From positions 15,607 to 33,517 of the forward strand of contig HF972635.1 of NCBI GenBank assembly GCA_000432995.1: a DNA stretch of 17,911 bases, given 5' to 3'. This stretch comes from Clostridium sp. CAG:1013. Its GTDB lineage: Bacteria; Bacillota; Clostridia; Oscillospirales; Acutalibacteraceae. This document shows, in pieces, positions 14,238-17,911 of the stretch. Positions within the stretch are counted from its first letter, which is position 1. Every line of letters begins with the position of its first letter. A program made the position numbers and the translations under genes. The notes under the pieces are model-generated. The model was not told the DNA's origin, searched no databases, and was given only the letters and a program-made list of their open reading frames with translations.

Positions 14238-15173
14238 TCAAGCCTGGGGGAGTTTTTCGATCACCCGCAACCGGGCACTGCGGGCACGGGGGTTCTCCTC
14301 CACCTCTTTCGGGGAGGGGGCAAGCCCTTTCTTGTACACTAATTTTCCCTGGGGCTTCCTTCCGCAAACACACACGGGGAAATCCTTGGGACAGATACAG
14401 CCTTGGCACCATTCCTGCATCTGCTGTTTCACGATCCTATCTTCCAGAGAGTGGAAGGTGATCACCGCCAAGCGTCCGCCGGGCTTCAACAACTGGAATC
14501 CTGCCGCCAGTCCTTCCTGAAGCCTGTCCAGCTCGCCGTTTACAGCGATCCGTAAGGCTTGGAAAGTCTTTCTGGCTGGGTGTCCTTCCGCTCTGCGCAC
14601 CGCTGCCGGAACTGACTCCTTGATGATCTCCGCCAGCTGAGCGGTGGTTTCGATGGAAGCCTTTTCCCTTGCCTGGCAGATGCCTTGGGCAATGCGCCGG
14701 GCACTGCGGTCCTCGCCGTAACGGAAGATGATATCCGCCAGCTCCCGTTCCTCCAGGGTGTTTACCAGATCCTTGGCGGAAGGCCCTTCCTGGCTCATAC
14801 GCATATCCAGTGGGGCGTCGTGGTGATAGGAAAAGCCCCGTTCCGGCGTGTCCAGCTGATAGGAGGACACCCCGATGTCCATCAAAACGCCGTCCACAGC
14901 GTCAATGCCTTGGGCCTTGGCGATCTCTCCCATCTGGGCGAAATTGCCCCGCACACGAACGGACTGAGGATATTTCTTCAGCCGTTCCCCCGCAGCCTTG
15001 ATGGCGTCCGGGTCCTGGTCGATGGAAAGAAGCGTTCCTGTGGTCAGCCTTTTCAGGATAGCCTCGGAGTGACCGCCGCCTCCCATGGTGCCGTCAATAT
15101 AGATCCCCTCCGGCCGAATGGCCAAAGAGTCGATTGTTTCCTCAAATAATACCGGTTTGTGATGAAATTCCAT
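14238..15173 (-). CDS. rsmH: 16S rRNA (cytosine(1402)-N(4))-methyltransferase (RsmH/MraW)
   Basis: RsmH methylates N4 of C1402 in the ribosomal P site using S-adenosylmethionine. The 311-residue protein begins HHKPVLFEETI and has the SAM-binding loop DGTMGGGGHS (27-36). Later family blocks are MDIGVSSYQLD, HPARKTFQALRIAVN, ITFHSLEDRIVK and NPRARSARLRV. Near the C-terminus five cysteines cluster in WCQGCICPKDFPVCVCG, a probable zinc-binding knuckle seen in many Firmicutes members. The ATG lies 12 bases after the mraZ stop, with a GGCGGGG SD that overlaps that stop region, so translation is probably coupled to mraZ. Confidence 0.97.
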   Translation of the reverse strand: MEFHHKPVLFEETIDSLAIRPEGIYIDGTMGGGGHSEAILKRLTTGTLLSIDQDPDAIKAAGERLKKYPQSVRVRGNFAQMGEIAKAQGIDAVDGVLMDIGVSSYQLDTPERGFSYHHDAPLDMRMSQEGPSAKDLVNTLEERELADIIFRYGEDRSARRIAQGICQAREKASIETTAQLAEIIKESVPAAVRRAEGHPARKTFQALRIAVNGELDRLQEGLAAGFQLLKPGGRLAVITFHSLEDRIVKQQMQEWCQGCICPKDFPVCVCGRKPQGKLVYKKGLAPSPKEVEENPRARSARLRVIEKLPQA

Positions 15174-15185
15174 GTGATCCCCGCC

Positions 15186-15605
15186 TTAGAAGTCCAGCAG
15201 GTTCATGGAGGCCTCAATGGCCTCGTCTGTCTGACTCTCGTTGTAAGCGTTCCAACGGGCCGTGTCCCAGATCTCCGCCCGGACTGCCGCGCCAATGACG
15301 GTCACGTCCTTTTCCAGGCCCGCGTGTTCCCGCAGGTTCTGGGGGATGAGTATACGCCCCTGCTTATCCGGTTCCACTTCGGCGGCGCCGGAGAAGAAAT
15401 AACGCTGGATGCCTTTGCCCTGGGCCAGAGGAATGGCGGAAACTTTCTCCACCAGCTTGTCCCACTGGGCTCTGGAAAGCAGAAAAAGACAGCCGTCAAG
15501 ACCTTTGCACACATAAAATGTGTCGCCCAGGTCCTCACGGAACTTGGAGGGCACGGTCACACGGCCCTTTAAGTCCATATTATGTTGATACTCACCCGTC
15601 AACAT
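15186..15605 (-). CDS. mraZ: Transcriptional regulator MraZ
   Basis: MraZ is a DNA-binding protein of the AbrB-like fold that assembles into rings and represses or tunes the dcw promoter. From the ATG at 15605 the protein has 139 residues, close to the usual 140-150. It begins LTGEYQHNMDLKGRVTVP and repeats the signature DxKGR as DLKGRVTVP (11-19) and DKQGRILIP (80-88), the two halves of the swapped fold. An in-frame start at 15677 would add 24 residues unlike the family and would cover the MraZ boxes. An AAAGGGA SD precedes the chosen ATG. Its own leader carries three TGGGT boxes, so autoregulation is very likely. Confidence 0.96.
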   Translation of the reverse strand: MLTGEYQHNMDLKGRVTVPSKFREDLGDTFYVCKGLDGCLFLLSRAQWDKLVEKVSAIPLAQGKGIQRYFFSGAAEVEPDKQGRILIPQNLREHAGLEKDVTVIGAAVRAEIWDTARWNAYNESQTDEAIEASMNLLDF

Positions 15606-15679
15606 ATGCGCTGTTCCCTTTCCACGTTCAGGGGGAAAAGCCGTTTCAGGGGATCTTGTGGCACTTTCAACCACCAATC

Positions 15680-15714
15680 ACCCACATCGTGGAACTTTCA
15701 CCCACTTTTACCCA
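15680..15714 (-). promoter_or_regulatory. MraZ operator: TGGGT boxes on a 10-bp phase
   Basis: On the - strand TGGGT occurs at 15714-15710, 15704-15700 and 15684-15680. The first two have the standard 5-base spacer (period 10). The third is exactly 20 bases further, so one box position (15694-15690, TTCCA) is degenerate. MraZ is known to bind TGGGN repeats with 5-base spacers in front of its own gene. The boxes begin about 7 bases after the predicted transcript start. Confidence 0.85.
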
Positions 15715-15727
15715 CCTGATGCCATTC

Positions 15728-15756
15728 ATTATAAAACATCTCCCCCCTAAAAGCAA
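15728..15756 (-). promoter_or_regulatory. Main dcw promoter before mraZ
   Basis: TTGCTT (complement of 15751-15756), a 17-base spacer, then a perfect TATAAT (complement of 15728-15733). The transcript should begin near 15721, giving a leader of about 116 bases that contains the MraZ boxes. An inverted repeat (15756-15791) abuts the -35. Confidence 0.9.
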
Positions 15757-15791
15757 CCCGGAAATCCTGGAAAAGCCAGGTATTTCCGGGT
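15756..15791. other. Long hairpin abutting the mraZ promoter -35
   Basis: ACCCGGAAAT (15756-15765) pairs perfectly with ATTTCCGGGT (15782-15791). Inside, CCTGG pairs with CCAGG, leaving a one-base bulge (T15781) and a 5-base loop, so the stem has 15 pairs. It follows the coiled-coil gene's terminator. On the - strand the sequence after it is TGCTTTTAG, a poor T-tract, so it may be a weak second terminator or a protein-binding site upstream of the -35. Confidence 0.6.
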
Positions 15792-15824
15792 ATCGAAGCT
15801 ATGTTCGGCCTGATGGTGTGGGAA

Positions 15825-15859
15825 CAAAAATTCCCCTCACTACATCTAGTGAGGGGAAT
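15825..15859 (-). terminator. Intrinsic terminator after the coiled-coil gene
   Basis: A perfect 13-bp stem (15830-15842 with 15847-15859) has a 4-base loop. On the - strand it is followed by TTTTTGTT. It closes the transcript of the coiled-coil gene (ends 15915) and insulates the dcw promoter. The gene-free stretch 15606-15914 is otherwise filled by the mraZ leader, MraZ boxes, promoter and abutting hairpin. Confidence 0.92.
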
Positions 15860-15914
15860 AAAAACACTTGTTAAATTTCAGCGTTTCTCACAAAAGTTCT
15901 CGAAAAGCACGCCT

Positions 15915-16394
15915 TTACATCTGCGTATTGCGCTGGGAACTCTTGATGCTCTGACGAGTCTTACGCAGCTCTGCCAGATTTTCAGACAGGGACTCATCGG
16001 TGCGGCGCATCAAATCGTCCACATAGTCGTTGCTGGCTTTACGCATCTCTTTAAATTTTGCCTGGGCCTGGGCGATCAGCTCGTTGGCCTTGGCCTGCGC
16101 CTGGCGGACGATCTCTTCCTGGTTGACCAGGGTCTTAGCCTTCTCTTCCGCCACCCGGATAATGGTCTCCGCTTCCCGCTGGGCCTCGCTGATGATCTGG
16201 GCACGGTCCGCCACGATGGCTTTCGCCTTGCGCACCTCCGAGGGGATTTCCTCCTTGATCTCATCCAGGATCTGACGCACCTCTTCCCCGTCTACAAACA
16301 CCTTGCCGGCGGAAAGGGGCATTTTCCATCCCTTGTCCAGGACGTCGTACATTTCGTCGATCAGATCCTCAATGGTAGCCTGATTGTTGCTCAT
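15915..16394 (-). CDS. Small alanine-rich coiled-coil protein, function unknown
   Basis: The 159-residue protein has no signal peptide or membrane segment. Residues 1-52 start NNQATIEDLIDEMYDVLDKG and carry a short hydrophobic block with KVFVDGEEVRQILDEI. Residues about 53-125 form a long Ala/Glu/Lys/Gln-rich helix resembling F0F1 ATPase subunit b or V-ATPase subunit E/H stalks. Such genes are often labelled ATPase by similarity in Clostridia, with no catalytic motif visible here. The tail is charged and Ser/Gln-rich. The position between coaD and the division cluster, and DivIVA-like coiled-coil character, make a cell-envelope or division scaffold role possible, but that is inference. The ATG is about 11 bases after AAGGA. 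A perfect terminator follows the gene. Confidence 0.85.
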   Translation of the reverse strand: MSNNQATIEDLIDEMYDVLDKGWKMPLSAGKVFVDGEEVRQILDEIKEEIPSEVRKAKAIVADRAQIISEAQREAETIIRVAEEKAKTLVNQEEIVRQAQAKANELIAQAQAKFKEMRKASNDYVDDLMRRTDESLSENLAELRKTRQSIKSSQRNTQM

Positions 16395-16432
16395 GGTGAA
16401 CCCATTCCTTTCTCTTCTCTGTCCACTGATTC

Positions 16433-16462
16433 TTTCCCCAAAGGGTCGCGGTCATGGGGAAA
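16433..16462 (-). other. Inverted repeat in the coaD to coiled-coil gene gap
   Basis: TTTCCCCA (16433-16440) and TGGGGAAA (16455-16462) are perfect 8-bp arms with a 14-base spacer, about 40 bases before the coiled-coil start. A second GC-rich stem (CGGGC 16476-16480, GCCCG 16493-16497) lies just after the coaD stop. Neither has a clear T-tract and I see no convincing promoter here, so the gene may be read from the rsmD promoter. Confidence 0.45.
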
Positions 16463-16513
16463 TCGCTCTATTACGCGGGCACGAAAGGCCGCGCCCGGAA
16501 AAGCCGGTTTCTT

Positions 16514-17005
16514 TTAAAGCTTGCTGCAAAGCCGCTCCTGAATGGTCTGCAAGATGCAGGCAGGCACAAAGTGGGAAATATCTCCCCCAAAACCGGCCAC
16601 CTGCTTGACCATGCTGGAACTCAAGAACATATTCTCAGCGCTGGTGGCCAAAAACATGGTCTCCAGCTCGGGATTCAGCTTCTTGTTGGTCAAAGCCTGC
16701 TGGAACTCGTACTCAAAATCAGACAGCGCCCGCAGTCCCTTAACCACTACCATAGCACCCCGACGCTTGGCGTAGTCAGCCAAAAGGCCGTCCACACCAT
16801 CGATCTCCACATTTTGCAAGCCCTCCGCCTGAATGGCACGGCTCAGCAACTCTACACGCTCTTCCACGGTAAAGCTGGCGTGCTTCTCGGGATTGGTGGG
16901 AACCCCCACGATCAGCCTGTCGAAGATCTTGCTGGCCCGCACGATGATGTCAAGATGACCCAAAGTGACTGGGTCAAAGCTGCCCGGATAAACGGCAAGT
17001 TTCAT
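16514..17005 (-). CDS. coaD: Pantetheine-phosphate adenylyltransferase (CoaD)
   Basis: CoaD joins 4'-phosphopantetheine and ATP to dephospho-CoA, the penultimate step of coenzyme A synthesis, in the cytoplasm. The 163-residue length is standard. The nucleotidyltransferase motif GSFDPVTLGHLDII is at 8-21 with H17 of the TxGH signature; KGLR (89-92) and the C-terminal FLSSSMVK (127-134) are also present. The ATG follows AAGGAG by 9 bases and lies 31 bases after rsmD, so the two form an operon, a pairing very common in Firmicutes. Confidence 0.98.
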   Translation of the reverse strand: MKLAVYPGSFDPVTLGHLDIIVRASKIFDRLIVGVPTNPEKHASFTVEERVELLSRAIQAEGLQNVEIDGVDGLLADYAKRRGAMVVVKGLRALSDFEYEFQQALTNKKLNPELETMFLATSAENMFLSSSMVKQVAGFGGDISHFVPACILQTIQERLCSKL

Positions 17006-17036
17006 GGTATCTCTCTCCTTAACAGGTGTGGGCGGG

Positions 17037-17606
17037 TCATTCGCCCGTCTCCCCTTGGGCCTGCTCCTCTACCGGCTGACGGTAGGCGGTGAGCAGGATC
17101 TTCCCGTAGCGGTAGCTTTTCTGCTGATGAAATGCGCCGGCAGTTTCCGGCAGCGTCTCATCCTTGGGATGCTCGCACAGGATCACACCGCCGGGATTCA
17201 TCCGCTCCGCCACCAGGGGCAGCGCTTTTTCCAAAAGTCCCTGACGGTAAGGCGGATCCAGAAACGCGATATCGAACCGCTCCCGGCATCCCCGCAGGTA
17301 GGAAGCGAAATCTGCCAGCACCACCTTGGCTTGGTCTCCCAAACCGGTGGAAGCCACGTTTTTCTCCACCACCCGGATAGAGTCCTTGGAGGAATCCACG
17401 AACACCGCCAGAGCGGCGCCACGGCTCAAAGCCTCCAAACCGATCTGACCAGACCCGGCAAACAAGTCAAGGAACTTTCTTCCCTCCAGTTGGAACTGAA
17501 GGATATTGAACAAAGACTCCTTCACTCGATCTGTGGTGGGTCGGACTTGTTCCCCTTCCAGGGTGATCAGCTTCTTTCCTCTTTTGGAACCGGTGATGAT
17601 CCGCAT
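17037..17606 (-). CDS. rsmD: 16S rRNA (guanine(966)-N(2))-methyltransferase (RsmD)
   Basis: RsmD methylates G966 of 16S rRNA during small-subunit assembly. From the ATG at 17606 it has 189 residues and begins MRIITGSKRGKKL, as the family does. RPTTDRVKE (22-30), the SAM-binding loop LDLFAGSGQIGLEALSRGA (46-64) and the catalytic DPPY (117-120) are visible. The chosen ATG has GGGAG 7 bases upstream; an ATG seven codons earlier (17627) would place that SD inside the gene. A promoter lies just upstream, overlapping the end of uvrC. Confidence 0.96.
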   Translation of the reverse strand: MRIITGSKRGKKLITLEGEQVRPTTDRVKESLFNILQFQLEGRKFLDLFAGSGQIGLEALSRGAALAVFVDSSKDSIRVVEKNVASTGLGDQAKVVLADFASYLRGCRERFDIAFLDPPYRQGLLEKALPLVAERMNPGGVILCEHPKDETLPETAGAFHQQKSYRYGKILLTAYRQPVEEQAQGETGE

Positions 17607-17651
17607 GACATCTCTCCCAGAAAACATCGGTATTGATGGTATATCCGCTTT

Positions 17652-17680
17652 ATTATCCCATTAAACAGTCCATCTGTCAA
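17652..17680 (-). promoter_or_regulatory. Near-consensus SigA promoter for rsmD-coaD
   Basis: Perfect TTGACA (complement of 17675-17680), a 17-base spacer ending in TGG (extended -10), then GATAAT (complement of 17652-17657). The TGA stop of uvrC (17677-17679) lies inside the -35. The transcript should begin near 17645, about 40 bases before the rsmD start. Confidence 0.9.
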
Positions 17681-17911
17681 CTATTTGGCGCAATTTCCCC
17701 GGAATTTCCGCCATCTTCCCCCACCGGAGGATGAAAATGCTCCCACACCCGGCGAGCTGCCGGCTTGGTCATACCGGGAGCGCCCTCCAATTCTGCCAAG
17801 TCCGCTTCGCTGATGGCGGTCACTGTTTTGAAGTGCTTCATCAAGGCTTTAGCCCTGGTCTCTCCGATCCCCTCGATGGAGGTTAGAGTGGAGGACACAG
17901 CTGTCTTTTTC
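17677..17911 (-). CDS. uvrC: Excinuclease ABC subunit C (UvrC), C-terminal end; 5' part outside window
   Basis: The last 77 codons are visible and the frame is open to the window edge. The segment carries the tandem helix-hairpin-helix domain that ends UvrC: SIEGIGETRAKALMKHF, then TVTAISEADLAELEGAPGM, then KPAARRVWEHFH. UvrC makes both incisions in nucleotide excision repair; this domain binds single/double-strand junctions and supports the 5' cut. A Gly/Glu/Asn-rich tail of about 17 residues follows the domain. Another HhH protein is possible because the nuclease domains are not visible, but order and spacing fit UvrC well. A GTG at 17898 is internal rather than the start. Confidence 0.85.
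   Translation of the reverse strand, partial: KKTAVSSTLTSIEGIGETRAKALMKHFKTVTAISEADLAELEGAPGMTKPAARRVWEHFHPPVGEDGGNSGEIAPNS

Noticed and set aside
15606..15677. 24-residue N-terminal extension of MraZ
   Set aside because: MraZ proteins begin at the M-x-x-GEYQH motif, and most of the extension is leader DNA beside the MraZ boxes.
16433..16497. The two stems after coaD as a terminator
   Set aside because: Neither is followed by a T-run on the - strand.
1..17911. Mobile elements, CRISPR arrays, tRNA or rRNA genes
   Set aside because: I looked on both strands and saw no transposase or integrase motifs, no regularly spaced repeats of CRISPR size and no cloverleaf or rRNA sequence.

Overview
The window is a Gram-positive division and cell-wall (dcw) locus. 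Apart from the tail of an asparagine synthetase gene at the left edge (+ strand), every gene lies on the - strand, so the biological order runs from right to left. The MraZ/FtsL/DivIB-type division proteins, strong purine-rich Shine-Dalgarno (SD) sites, SigA-like promoters and a class B PBP with two PASTA domains point to Firmicutes. Moderate-to-high GC and gene content suggest Clostridia, perhaps Oscillospirales; that placement is inference.

Layout, in transcription order on the - strand: the C-terminus of uvrC; rsmD and coaD behind a near-consensus promoter; a small alanine-rich coiled-coil protein closed by a strong terminator; then mraZ, rsmH and ftsL behind a promoter followed by TGGGT MraZ boxes. 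After ftsL comes a 495-base gene-free stretch with structured GC-rich DNA, a terminator, a second promoter with the same hexamers as the mraZ promoter, and a structured leader of about 277 bases. The main cell-wall operon follows: class B PBP, mraY, ftsW, murG, murA, ftsQ/divIB and ftsZ, with a probable extra promoter just before ftsZ and a terminator after it. Downstream are a VOC/glyoxalase-fold gene coupled to an orphan class I fumarase beta subunit, then a cation diffusion facilitator transporter. The transporter converges on asnB at a bidirectional terminator.

Functionally, MraY makes lipid I, MurG converts it to lipid II, and FtsW plus the PBP polymerise and cross-link it. FtsL and FtsQ connect this synthase pair to the divisome, FtsZ positions it, MurA supplies the first committed precursor step, and MraZ probably autoregulates the 5' part. 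The Mur ligase genes (murC, D, E, F), murB and ftsA are absent from the cluster.

No mobile element, CRISPR array, tRNA or rRNA was found. The least explained signals are in RNA and regulatory DNA: the long leader before the PBP gene, with an 84-codon frame broken by one UGA and a terminator-like hairpin; a perfect 10-bp inverted repeat that buries part of the murA SD; and paired palindromes in the probable ftsZ promoter.
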